Positions 1-5,283 of a stretch of 6,311 nucleotides of DNA are shown here, one piece after another. Location of the stretch: NCBI GenBank assembly GCA_900752785.1, contig CAADWP010000087.1:1-6311 (forward strand), read 5' to 3'. Both the position numbers and the translations under genes were made by a program. Source of the DNA: an uncultured Ruminococcus sp. GTDB lineage: Bacteria; Bacillota; Clostridia; Oscillospirales; Ruminococcaceae. The notes under the pieces were generated by a model, which was not told the DNA's origin, searched no databases, and saw only the letters and a list, made by a program, of their open reading frames with translations. Positions within the stretch are counted from its first letter, which is position 1, and the number at the start of each line of letters is the position of its first letter.

Positions 1-780
1 GGCTGCATTTTCGTCCGAGCCGCGGATAGATTTATGCAAAGCCGAAAGAATATCATAATGCTGATCGCCGTCGCGGTCGTAGCGCATATTGCTGCGCTGG
101 GCGAGAATATCGAGAGATTCTTCGGTTACTCGGACGCTCCCCTCCCCTATTTCGCCGCACATCACTGCAAGCTCCGCAGTATTTATGGCTTTGCGAACGT
201 CTCCGCCGCAGCTATAGGCGATTCGTCTTATGACAGAAGCATCAGCTTCAACAGTCACTCCGCGCTCCTCGGCGATCAGATCAAAAGCTCTGCCGACAGC
301 CGGCATAAGCTGCTCCGCAGTCACAGGCTTGAACTCGAATACGGTGCTTCGGCTTATAACGGCGTTGTAAATTGAAAAATACGGATTCTCTGTAGTAGAC
401 GCTATCAGCGTAATATCGCCGTTTTCAATGTATTCAAGGAGACTTTGCTGCTGCTTTTTATTAAGATACTGTATCTCGTCAAGATAGAGCAGTATCCCGT
501 TTTCAGCGGCAAAAGTGCCGATCTGGGCAACCACATCCTTGATATCCGAAACAGAAGCATTCGTTCCGTTAAGCTTATGCAGCGTCATATCGCAGTTTTC
601 GGCTATTATTCGGGCAACAGTAGTTTTTCCGACTCCCGACGGTCCGTAAAATATCATATTTGGAATGCTGCCGCTTTCAATTATGCGGCGCAAGGGCCTG
701 CCCTCTGCAAGAATATGCTCCTGTCCTACAACATCGGAAAGAGTTTTAGGACGTATTTTATCTGCTAATGGTATTGACAT
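1..780 (-). CDS. rarA: Replication-associated recombination protein RarA (MgsA), 3' end beyond window
   Basis: This is the clamp-loader-like AAA+ ATPase RarA/MgsA/WRNIP1, a cytosolic protein that acts at stalled or gapped replication forks. The first 260 residues are present; the reading frame is open to base 1, so the C-terminal part (rest of the helical and tetramerisation region) lies outside the window. Visible motifs are Walker A GPSGVGKT (46-53), Walker B LLYLDEI (97-103), a sensor-1 region STTENP (128-133), the SRS arginine finger (R144) and sensor-2 GDVRKAIN (194-201). The stretch YDRDGDQHYDILSALHKSIRGSD (234-256 region) is a RarA hallmark and separates it from RuvB and DnaX. A small variation is DEIQ where many homologues have DEIH. 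ATG at 780 is preceded by GAGG at 790-787 with a 6-base gap. That ribosome site lies in the last codons of the upstream pyrophosphatase-like gene, whose stop is 1 base away, so translation is probably coupled. Confidence 0.94.
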   Translation of the reverse strand, partial: MSIPLADKIRPKTLSDVVGQEHILAEGRPLRRIIESGSIPNMIFYGPSGVGKTTVARIIAENCDMTLHKLNGTNASVSDIKDVVAQIGTFAAENGILLYLDEIQYLNKKQQQSLLEYIENGDITLIASTTENPYFSIYNAVISRSTVFEFKPVTAEQLMPAVGRAFDLIAEERGVTVEADASVIRRIAYSCGGDVRKAINTAELAVMCGEIGEGSVRVTEESLDILAQRSNMRYDRDGDQHYDILSALHKSIRGSDENAA

Positions 781-781
781 A

Positions 782-1114
782 TCATACCTCGCTCATAAAT
801 ATTTCAGATTTGAAATATTGTTCCTGAAACTTCACCAGCTCCATTATTTCAAATCGTGTAAACGCCGTATCGACGGGACAAACTATCCATTTTTCCTCCA
901 CATCGTCGGCGCGTTTTATAACTGCAATTATTTTTCCTGTAAATGTATTTAACGGCACATCGACTCCGAGTATGTATGCATCCTGCTCCTCGCCGTCGGG
1001 AGCTGTCAAGCCCTCTACATATCCGTAATTAACAGGATAGCACATATCAGGATATTCGGGATGAAAACTGCCCAGCGGTCTGTCTACCGTTACTGTTACA
1101 ATATCGCCGATCAT
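782..1114 (-). CDS. Short inorganic pyrophosphatase-like protein (family I fold)
   Basis: The 110-residue product resembles the core of family I inorganic pyrophosphatases, which hydrolyse PPi in the cytosol, but is much shorter than the usual 170-220 residues. YPVNYGY (26-32) matches the active-site tyrosine segment, D40-G-E-E-Q-D45 matches the metal-binding signature DGDPxD, and KRADDVEEKW (67-76) matches the later metal/phosphate segment. Of the three signature aspartates, the first and third are kept and the middle one is glutamate (E42). The N-terminal segment that carries Glu, Lys and Arg active-site residues in E. coli Ppa appears to be missing. True PPi hydrolysis is therefore uncertain; another phosphate substrate is possible. 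I chose the ATG at 1114, which overlaps the deaminase stop as ATGA; a GTG at 1123 is in frame but adds only three residues and does not fit the family start MIG. The gene sits between a nucleoside deaminase and rarA. Confidence 0.82.
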   Translation of the reverse strand: MIGDIVTVTVDRPLGSFHPEYPDMCYPVNYGYVEGLTAPDGEEQDAYILGVDVPLNTFTGKIIAVIKRADDVEEKWIVCPVDTAFTRFEIMELVKFQEQYFKSEIFMSEV

Positions 1115-1503
1115 ATCCACCACTCAGGAGTTATATCGCCAAGCTTGATAATACGTTCCGAATCGTAATCGAGCATTATCTCGATATCCTTATAAGTATC
1201 AGGCATAAGCTGTACCATAAGCTCACGGCAGGCTCCGCATGGCGCGCCATTAGAACCGTCCGGCGGAATGCACAGCACCTTGTCTATCTCCTGCTCGCCG
1301 TTTGTAACCATATTAAATATGGCATTTCTCTCGGCACATATGCCGAGCGTCGAACAGGTGTCAATGCATACTCCTGTGTATATTTTCCCCGATTTTGAAA
1401 AAATTGCAGCCGAAACCTCTCCGCAGGTAACATATTCAGAAATTCTGCGTTCATTAAGAACCGACTTTGCAGCTTTATACATTTCATTCCAGATCTTTTC
1501 CAT
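1111..1503 (-). CDS. Cytidine/blasticidin-S deaminase-like zinc deaminase
   Basis: The 130-residue protein has the two zinc motifs of the cytidine deaminase superfamily: C56-A-E58 (one zinc ligand plus the proton-shuttling glutamate) and P88-C89-G-A-C92 (the other two ligands). Length and fold match small tetrameric deaminases that hydrolytically deaminate cytidine-type nucleosides in the cytosol. In housekeeping Cdd the segment before CAE usually contains a nucleoside-binding N-x-E; here it reads GVCIDTCSTLG (44-54). The C-terminus ending PEWWI resembles blasticidin-S deaminase more than Cdd. The substrate is therefore open: cytidine, a modified nucleoside or an antibiotic-like nucleoside. 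ATG at 1503 follows AGGGGA (1516-1511) with a 7-base gap. The gene lies 15 bases after the unknown gene and overlaps the pyrophosphatase-like gene by four bases, which indicates an operon with translational coupling. Confidence 0.87.
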   Translation of the reverse strand: MEKIWNEMYKAAKSVLNERRISEYVTCGEVSAAIFSKSGKIYTGVCIDTCSTLGICAERNAIFNMVTNGEQEIDKVLCIPPDGSNGAPCGACRELMVQLMPDTYKDIEIMLDYDSERIIKLGDITPEWWI

Positions 1504-1518
1504 ATTATTTTCCCCTAT

Positions 1519-1926
1519 TCAGCAATCTGTTAACTCGATATATTGACCGGTTATAACGTAATTCTGTAAGTCCAAGGCACTTAGACCTCTTGTTACAAAT
1601 AAATCATCATAAATAGGAACGCACCTTTGAATATCCTTACTTTCAACCTGAAAAAATCCTGTATCCAAATCAATACCTACATATATATTATCTATCACAT
1701 AGGTGTTTACATTTTCTTCCATAATTTCCCCATACTGTTCTTTTACATTTAAACTGACTACTTCTTTGAAAGCGATGTCATTCAGTACCTGAGGCTCATA
1801 TTTTTTCTGAAAATATAAATCTAATTCAATTCCGCTTATTCTGTTTGGTTTCAACATAGTTTTTTTCTCTTGAAACAATTTTTTCCAGTTCTGTAATTGT
1901 TTCTTTGAAACTTCTGATGTAATCAT
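1519..1926 (-). CDS. Hypothetical protein, 135 aa, first gene of the rarA operon
   Basis: I do not recognise this family. The protein appears soluble: there is no signal peptide and no membrane helix. It begins with a charged, probably helical stretch (about residues 1-30, QLQNWKKLFQEKK), followed by a mixed alpha/beta part and a likely beta hairpin YVGIDLDTGFFQVES (about 82-96). It ends with an acidic segment. I chose the ATG at 1926 because GAGGG at 1939-1935 lies 8 bases upstream; an in-frame ATG at 1956 would add ten residues (starting MAAEF) but has no ribosome site and lies close to the palindromic element. The gene is AT-rich (17 of 60 bases G+C in 1681-1740), unlike the genes after it. 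It is followed by the deaminase after 15 bases. Gene order suggests co-expression with the deaminase, but nothing in the sequence gives a function. Confidence 0.75.
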   Translation of the reverse strand: MITSEVSKKQLQNWKKLFQEKKTMLKPNRISGIELDLYFQKKYEPQVLNDIAFKEVVSLNVKEQYGEIMEENVNTYVIDNIYVGIDLDTGFFQVESKDIQRCVPIYDDLFVTRGLSALDLQNYVITGQYIELTDC

Positions 1927-1967
1927 TCTATCTACCCTCACAAATTCTGCCGCCATGCAAATCGAAA

Positions 1968-1995
1968 TTTATACTAATTCCCAAAACGTTGACAG
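1968..1995 (-). promoter_or_regulatory. Candidate promoter of the rarA operon at the edge of the palindromic element
   Basis: Reading the minus strand, CTGTCA (1995-1990, 4 of 6 to the -35 consensus) is followed after 16 bases by TATAAA (1973-1968, 5 of 6 to the -10 consensus). A start near 1961 would leave a leader of about 35 bases before the ATG at 1926. Most of the promoter lies inside the left terminal repeat of the palindromic element. In such AT-rich DNA a match like this may occur by chance. Confidence 0.4.
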
Positions 1996-2130
1996 ATAAA
2001 ATTGCGAGCCGAAATTTTGTCAGGCAAGGAGAACACCGCAAGACAGGCTTGTTGCCTGTCGAGGATGTTCGACGCTGCATGACGGAATTTCTGCCGCAAG
2101 TTTGTCTATTGTTGTTTTGGAAATTAGTAT
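1971..2130. mobile_element. MITE-like 160 bp palindromic element
   Basis: The ends are 17-base inverted repeats that match at 16 positions: ATACTAATTCCCAAAAC (1971-1987) and GTTTTGGAAATTAGTAT (2114-2130). Further pairs nest inward: GACA 1991-1994/TGTC 2103-2106, TTGCG 2002-2006/CGCAA 2095-2099, GAAATT 2011-2016/AATTTC 2086-2091, GTCA 2019-2022/TGAC 2080-2083, GCA 2024-2026/TGC 2076-2078, GAACA 2031-2035/TGTTC 2066-2070 and GACAGGC 2042-2048/GCCTGTC 2054-2060 around a TTGTT loop. The element can therefore fold along its whole length. No transposase is encoded. This size and architecture fit a non-autonomous miniature inverted-repeat element. Exact ends and a target duplication cannot be settled because the flanks are AT-rich. 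Its right end contains part of the acetyltransferase stop codon. Confidence 0.68.
2042..2060. repeat. Central perfect hairpin of the palindromic element
   Basis: Seven-base arms GACAGGC and GCCTGTC surround a five-base TTGTT loop. This is the strongest perfect stem in the element and forms its tip. No T-run follows directly on either strand, so it does not look like a standard intrinsic terminator, although the whole folded element could slow or end transcription after the acetyltransferase gene. Confidence 0.7.
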
Positions 2131-2693
2131 TATATTTTAGCTTCAAACTCATTTCTTAACATAGAAAAATATAATCTTCCGACATAATCGCCGTTCATAT
2201 AAAAATAATCTCGCAGCGTACCTTCGTATGTAAATCCACACTTTTCTATTACACGCTTTGACGGTTTATTTATAGTCTTAGTGCAAATCTGAACCTTATG
2301 AAGATTTATTTTTTCAAATCCGTATCTGATAACCGCTTTGGTTGCTTCGGTCGCATAGCCTCTGCATTGAAACTCCGAACCAATACAATATTCAATTTCT
2401 GCAAAATGGTTTTTGCTGTCTACAAGAAAAAATGCTATCTGACCTATACATTCGCCCGAATCGTTCTCAATAATTGCCCAGCGATAATAATCGCTTTTTT
2501 CATATGAACCAATATATTTATCAAGCAATTCATTTACAGCTTCTTTTGTAGTATAGACAGGTTCTGAATATAGTGACTGTATTTTTTCATCAGCGATCCA
2601 ATTTTTCAACATAGCGTCATCATCTGAATATTCAAACCTGCGAAGCGTCAGTCTTTCTGTTTCTATTGTATTAGTCCCAATGTGTGTAAGCAT
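2130..2693 (-). CDS. GNAT acetyltransferase, RimJ/RimL-like
   Basis: The 187-residue protein is a GNAT-fold acetyltransferase of the RimJ/RimL (Acetyltransf_3) group. These enzymes move an acetyl group from acetyl-CoA to an amine, such as a protein N-terminus or a small molecule. The N-terminal ETERLTLRRF (11-20) is typical of the group. Q109-C-R-G-Y-A114 is the pyrophosphate-binding loop of motif A (Q/R-x-x-G-x-A), followed by the TEATKAVIRYGFE helix. NKPSKRVIEKCGFTYEG (143-159 region) is motif B. The substrate cannot be read from sequence; homologues range from ribosomal modification to antibiotic resistance. ATG at 2693 follows a strong GGAGG (2705-2701) with a 7-base gap. It lies 30 bases after the isochorismatase gene and is probably co-transcribed. 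The stop codon overlaps the outer edge of the palindromic element, so the last residues may have been altered by that insertion. The gene is AT-rich. Confidence 0.91.
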   Translation of the reverse strand: MLTHIGTNTIETERLTLRRFEYSDDDAMLKNWIADEKIQSLYSEPVYTTKEAVNELLDKYIGSYEKSDYYRWAIIENDSGECIGQIAFFLVDSKNHFAEIEYCIGSEFQCRGYATEATKAVIRYGFEKINLHKVQICTKTINKPSKRVIEKCGFTYEGTLRDYFYMNGDYVGRLYFSMLRNEFEAKI

Positions 2694-2723
2694 TTTCTTT
2701 CCTCCATAACTTTTGGCAAATTA

Positions 2724-3248
2724 TTATCTTGTCATCATTTCAAGTGTTTTCTCAAACGAGATGCATTCCGCATATCTTCCGTTCCACATAAATTCATTGT
2801 AATATTTGTAAGTTTGTTCAGCAGTCATATATTGATTATCAAATGTGCTATTTGTATAAGCTGGAACTATTATTTTGAATCCATGCTCGAAACCTGCTTT
2901 TACTGTCGCATCAATGCAATAATCAGTCTGCAAACCAACAGTTATAATTGTATTTTCATTTTTCTTTCTTAAATATTCCAATAATCCTGTATTTATAAAA
3001 GAACTGTTTACATTCTTGTCAAAAACAAGTTCATTTTCGGCAGGCTTGAATTTATCATATATTTCAAATTCTTCATTACCTTTTGTAAGTTTACTGCAAG
3101 CACCATCGTCATGTCTGACAAAAATAATTTCAATATTATTGCTGCGAGCTTTATTTATCAGTTCCAATATATGCGATTCAAATATTTCAAAATTGTATAG
3201 CTCGTTGTTCGTAATTCCTTTTTGCGTATCAACAACTAAAAGTACCAT
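2724..3248 (-). CDS. Isochorismatase-family cysteine hydrolase
   Basis: The 174-residue protein has the standard length and catalytic triad of the isochorismatase-like hydrolase superfamily: D7 in VVDTQKG, K78 in DKNVNSSF and the nucleophile C111 in TDYCIDATVKAG. Members include nicotinamidase, N-carbamoylsarcosine amidase, ureidoacrylate hydrolase and isochorismatase; they are cytosolic and mostly cleave C-N bonds. The metal-binding DxHxxxH pattern of nicotinamidase is not visible (HDDGA at 46-50 instead), so nicotinamidase is unlikely. The exact substrate is unknown. ATG at 3248 has a very strong AGGAGGAG (3261-3254) five bases upstream. The gene lies 25 bases after the membrane-protein gene and 30 before the acetyltransferase, which suggests one transcript. 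The region is strongly AT-rich (10 of 60 bases G+C in 2941-3000), unlike glyA upstream, which suggests acquisition by transfer. Confidence 0.91.
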   Translation of the reverse strand: MVLLVVDTQKGITNNELYNFEIFESHILELINKARSNNIEIIFVRHDDGACSKLTKGNEEFEIYDKFKPAENELVFDKNVNSSFINTGLLEYLRKKNENTIITVGLQTDYCIDATVKAGFEHGFKIIVPAYTNSTFDNQYMTAEQTYKYYNEFMWNGRYAECISFEKTLEMMTR

Positions 3249-3273
3249 ACAAACTCCTCCTATATCTTATAAT

Positions 3274-3726
3274 TCAGCAGCTTTTGGATTCTTTTATTTT
3301 CAGAACGATCCATTTTATAATATGAAACAACGCAGATAAAATAATAAATCCGCCAAAGGCAACCACGGGAAAGATGACATATTCGATACCGTTCAAACAT
3401 AACCATGAGCACCGTTCTCTTGTCTGTTCAAAGGGATACAGCTCCGTATGTAAATTCGCTTCAAATCCTAAATAAAAAAAGATCAGACCTGTCAGCGCAA
3501 GACCGAAATGCCACGGAAGAATCTGTTTAAAAGACAGCGTTTTCTTCAACATATGAATTATGTAAATAACAAAAACGATTACAGGCAGAACAAACATGAG
3601 TATAAAGCTTAAAAAATAATCCTCGTCAATTATAAATTCATCAACAGCGTCAGCTAAAATCAGAATCATTTCAAGCATAACGCCTAAAACAGCGCCATAA
3701 AGCAAATTTTTATAACAAATTTTCAT
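3274..3726 (-). CDS. Hypothetical four-helix membrane protein
   Basis: I do not recognise a family. The 150-residue product has four likely membrane helices: about 8-28 (GAVLGVMLEMILILA), 38-60 (FILMFVLPVIVFVIY), 70-90 (HFGLALTGLIFFYLG) and 116-142 (VIFPVVAFGGFIILSALF). The loop between helices 3 and 4 (about 91-115) has two cysteines (C106, C110), acidic and basic residues. The tail is short and basic (KIKESKSC). There is no cleavable signal peptide. I chose the ATG at 3726 because GGAAGGGG (3740-3733) lies 7 bases before it and the first helix follows directly; an in-frame start at 3768 would add fourteen residues encoded inside the glyA terminator. No separate promoter fits between the terminator and this gene, so it may rely on read-through from glyA. 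It is followed by the isochorismatase gene after 25 bases. Confidence 0.77.
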   Translation of the reverse strand: MKICYKNLLYGAVLGVMLEMILILADAVDEFIIDEDYFLSFILMFVLPVIVFVIYIIHMLKKTLSFKQILPWHFGLALTGLIFFYLGFEANLHTELYPFEQTRERCSWLCLNGIEYVIFPVVAFGGFIILSALFHIIKWIVLKIKESKSC

Positions 3727-3747
3727 ATGACCGCCCCTTCCAAGGTT

Positions 3748-3784
3748 AAAAAATTTCGGGGCAGACAATATGCCCGTCCCGAAA
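3748..3784 (-). terminator. Intrinsic terminator after glyA
   Basis: On the minus strand the left arm TTTCGG (3784-3779) pairs with CCGAAA (3759-3754), and GGCA (3774-3771) pairs with TGCC (3763-3760) across a four-base bulge. Six T residues (3753-3748) follow directly. It begins 10 bases after the glyA stop. The next gene starts only 22 bases beyond it, so it may act as a partial terminator that sets the level of read-through into the downstream genes. Confidence 0.72.
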
Positions 3785-3794
3785 CAGTTATAAC

Positions 3795-5051
3795 TTACTT
3801 ATAAAGAGGGAATTTCTCGCAGATAGCGTTGACGCCCGCACGGATCTCATCAGCCTTGTTCTCGAAATCAGTAGCGCAGAGATAGATGTATTCAGCGATC
3901 TTCTCCATTTCTTCTACGCCAAGACCGCGAGTAGTAACGGCAGGAGTACCGATTCTGATACCGCTTGTTACGAAAGGCTTCTCGGGGTCGTTATGTATAG
4001 CGTTCTTGTTTACTGTGATATAAACCTCGTCCAGACGATGCTCAAGCTCCTTGCCTGTGATGTTGAAAGGACGGAGGTCAACGAGCATAAGATGATTATC
4101 GGTACCGCCGGAAACGAGATTAAATCCTCTCTTTACGAGTCCCTCGGCAAGAGCCTTCGCATTCTCTACGATTCTCTTCTGATAATCTTTGAACTCGGGT
4201 TTGAGAGCTTCGCCGAAGCATACAGCCTTAGCTGCAATGGTATGCATAAGAGGACCGCCCTGTGTTCCGGGGAAAATAGCGGAATTTATCTTCTTTGCAA
4301 GAGCTTCGTCATTTGTGAGAATAAGACCGCCCCTTGGACCTCTGAGCGTCTTATGAGTCGTAGTCGTAACGATATCGGCATACGGCACAGGAGATTCGTG
4401 ACAGCCTGCGGCAACAAGGCCTGCAATATGAGCCATATCTACCATGAGGAGCGCGCCAACGGACTTAGCGATCTCGGAAAGTCTCTTGAAGTCGATTGCT
4501 CTTGGATATGCGCTTGCGCCGGCAACAATGAGCTTAGGCTGGTGCTCGTTTGCAAGAGCCTGAACCGTATCATAGTTGATCGTTTCGGTAGTATCGTCAA
4601 GACCGTATGACACGAACTTAAAATACTTACCGGAAAGATTTACAGGCGAACCGTGCGTAAGATGTCCGCCGTCGGCAAGGCTCATACCGAGAACGGTATC
4701 GCCGGGCTGAAGAACTGCAAAATAAGCGGCAGTATTAGCCTGCGCGCCCGAATGAGGCTGAACATTAGCAAATTTTGCTCCAAAAAGCTCTTTAGCGCGC
4801 TCGATAGCAATAACTTCTACTTCATCAACGCACTGACAGCCGCCGTAATAACGCTTACCGGGATATCCCTCGGCATACTTGTTTGTAAGAACCGAACCCA
4901 TAGCAGCCATAACTGCGGGAGAAACGATATTTTCGCTCGCAATAAGCTCAAGATTTCTCTGCTGACGAGCAAGCTCCTTGCCCATAGCTTCTCCGACAGC
5001 GGGGTCATAGTTTGATACAAATCCGATCGAATCCATAAGATCACTATACAT
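3795..5051 (-). CDS. glyA: Serine hydroxymethyltransferase
   Basis: GlyA is the PLP enzyme that interconverts serine and glycine while moving a one-carbon unit to or from tetrahydrofolate. It supplies glycine, purine and thymidylate synthesis in the cytosol. The 418-residue length matches the bacterial family (about 417). Visible signatures are [14 protein letters not shown] near the N-terminus, [16 protein letters not shown] (substrate and PLP site), [11 protein letters not shown]205 and H208 in [14 protein letters not shown], and the PLP lysine K234 in [29 protein letters not shown] near the C-terminus contains the carboxylate-binding arginine. The protein looks intact. I chose the ATG at 5051 because AAGGAG (5065-5060) lies 8 bases upstream; the in-frame GTG at 5060 overlaps that ribosome site. 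The gene appears monocistronic or leads a read-through transcript: a terminator follows and a leader region with inverted repeats precedes it. GC is higher here than in the genes downstream. Confidence 0.98.
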   Translation of the reverse strand: MYSDLMDSIGFVSNYDPAVGEAMGKELARQQRNLELIASENIVSPAVMAAMGSVLTNKYAEGYPGKRYYGGCQCVDEVEVIAIERAKELFGAKFANVQPHSGAQANTAAYFAVLQPGDTVLGMSLADGGHLTHGSPVNLSGKYFKFVSYGLDDTTETINYDTVQALANEHQPKLIVAGASAYPRAIDFKRLSEIAKSVGALLMVDMAHIAGLVAAGCHESPVPYADIVTTTTHKTLRGPRGGLILTNDEALAKKINSAIFPGTQGGPLMHTIAAKAVCFGEALKPEFKDYQKRIVENAKALAEGLVKRGFNLVSGGTDNHLMLVDLRPFNITGKELEHRLDEVYITVNKNAIHNDPEKPFVTSGIRIGTPAVTTRGLGVEEMEKIAEYIYLCATDFENKADEIRAGVNAICEKFPLYK

Positions 5052-5089
5052 AAAAAGCACTCCTTAAAATAAATTGCATATAAATACTA

Positions 5090-5118
5090 TTTATAGCAAA
5101 CGACAAATATATTTGGAG
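5090..5118 (-). promoter_or_regulatory. Candidate extended -10 promoter close to glyA
   Basis: On the minus strand TGCTATAAA (5098-5090) fits an extended -10 (TGnTATAAT). The hexamer 17 bases upstream, CTCCAA (5118-5113), is a poor -35, which extended -10 promoters can tolerate. Start would fall near 5083, leaving about 32 bases to the glyA ATG. The promoter lies largely within the 5093-5126 palindrome, an arrangement expected for an operator, though no binding protein is known from the sequence. Confidence 0.38.
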
Positions 5119-5126
5119 TTTGCTAT
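5093..5126. repeat. 34 bp near-perfect palindrome upstream of glyA
   Basis: Nine-base outer arms ATAGCAAAC (5093-5101) and GTTTGCTAT (5118-5126) flank a fully self-complementary CAAATATATTTG (5104-5115), separated on each side by GA. Only these two GA steps break the symmetry. It could be a repressor operator, an RNA hairpin in the glyA leader, or part of a repeat element. It has no T-run placed for termination toward glyA. Confidence 0.7.
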
Positions 5127-5173
5127 TTGCCGATACGCACGGAGCGAACGCATTGAGCGTATGTGCGAGGCAA
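5127..5173. repeat. Branched GC-rich hairpin upstream of glyA
   Basis: Nested arms TTGCC (5127-5131)/GGCAA (5169-5173), CGCAC (5136-5140)/GTGCG (5163-5167) and ACGC (5148-5151)/GCGT (5157-5160) build a bulged stem. This segment is clearly more GC-rich than the DNA on both sides. It directly adjoins the 5093-5126 palindrome, so the two may be one composite element or RNA structure. I do not match it to a known riboswitch. Confidence 0.5.
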
Positions 5174-5203
5174 TTTAAATCAATTATTTATATTAAACGT
5201 CAA
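5174..5203 (-). promoter_or_regulatory. Candidate distal glyA promoter
   Basis: On the minus strand TTGACG (5203-5198, 5 of 6 to the -35 consensus) is followed after 18 bases by TTTAAA (5179-5174, 4 of 6). The -35 overlaps the arm of the 5188-5226 inverted repeat. A transcript from here would carry the GC-rich hairpin and the 34 bp palindrome as a leader of roughly 115 bases before glyA. Confidence 0.36.
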
Positions 5204-5226
5204 ATTGTTTTTCACGTTTAATATAA
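5188..5226. repeat. Inverted repeat with 13 bp perfect arms upstream of glyA
   Basis: TTATATTAAACGT (5188-5200) is the exact reverse complement of ACGTTTAATATAA (5214-5226), with a 13-base spacer. The centre-to-centre distance is 26 bases. The arm overlaps a TTGACG -35-like hexamer, so a two-site operator is plausible; a simple RNA stem-loop or element end is also possible. Confidence 0.7.
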
Positions 5227-5283
5227 TTATACATCAAATCAGCATTAATTTCAATAGGGAAATACAAAAAAACACATAATTTT

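Noticed and set aside
34..768. Plus-strand reading frames opposite rarA
   Set aside because: The minus strand here encodes RarA with Walker A, Walker B and sensor motifs, which fully explains the region.
1971..2130. CRISPR array or integron attachment site
   Set aside because: There are no regularly spaced direct repeats and no integrase nearby; the symmetry is a single nested inverted repeat.
1928..2152. 74-codon minus-strand reading frame across the palindromic element
   Set aside because: It runs through the inverted-repeat element and overlaps the acetyltransferase end. It has no ribosome site and its product has low complexity at the start (SLKLKYNTNFQNNN), so it looks like an accident of the repeat.
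2724..3248. Nicotinamidase (pncA) call for the cysteine hydrolase
   Set aside because: The metal-binding histidines expected in nicotinamidase are not visible, so only the isochorismatase-like superfamily is supported.
2682..3339. Plus-strand reading frames opposite the isochorismatase and acetyltransferase genes
   Set aside because: They are hydrophobic or low-complexity shadows of genes with clear catalytic motifs and strong ribosome sites on the minus strand.
3993..4610. 205-codon plus-strand reading frame within glyA
   Set aside because: It lies antisense to a clearly intact glyA and its product shows no domain; such long antisense frames are common over conserved genes.
5061..5230. Glycine, tetrahydrofolate or ZTP riboswitch before glyA
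   Set aside because: The region has strong inverted repeats, but I could not find the conserved core sequences of these riboswitches on the minus strand.
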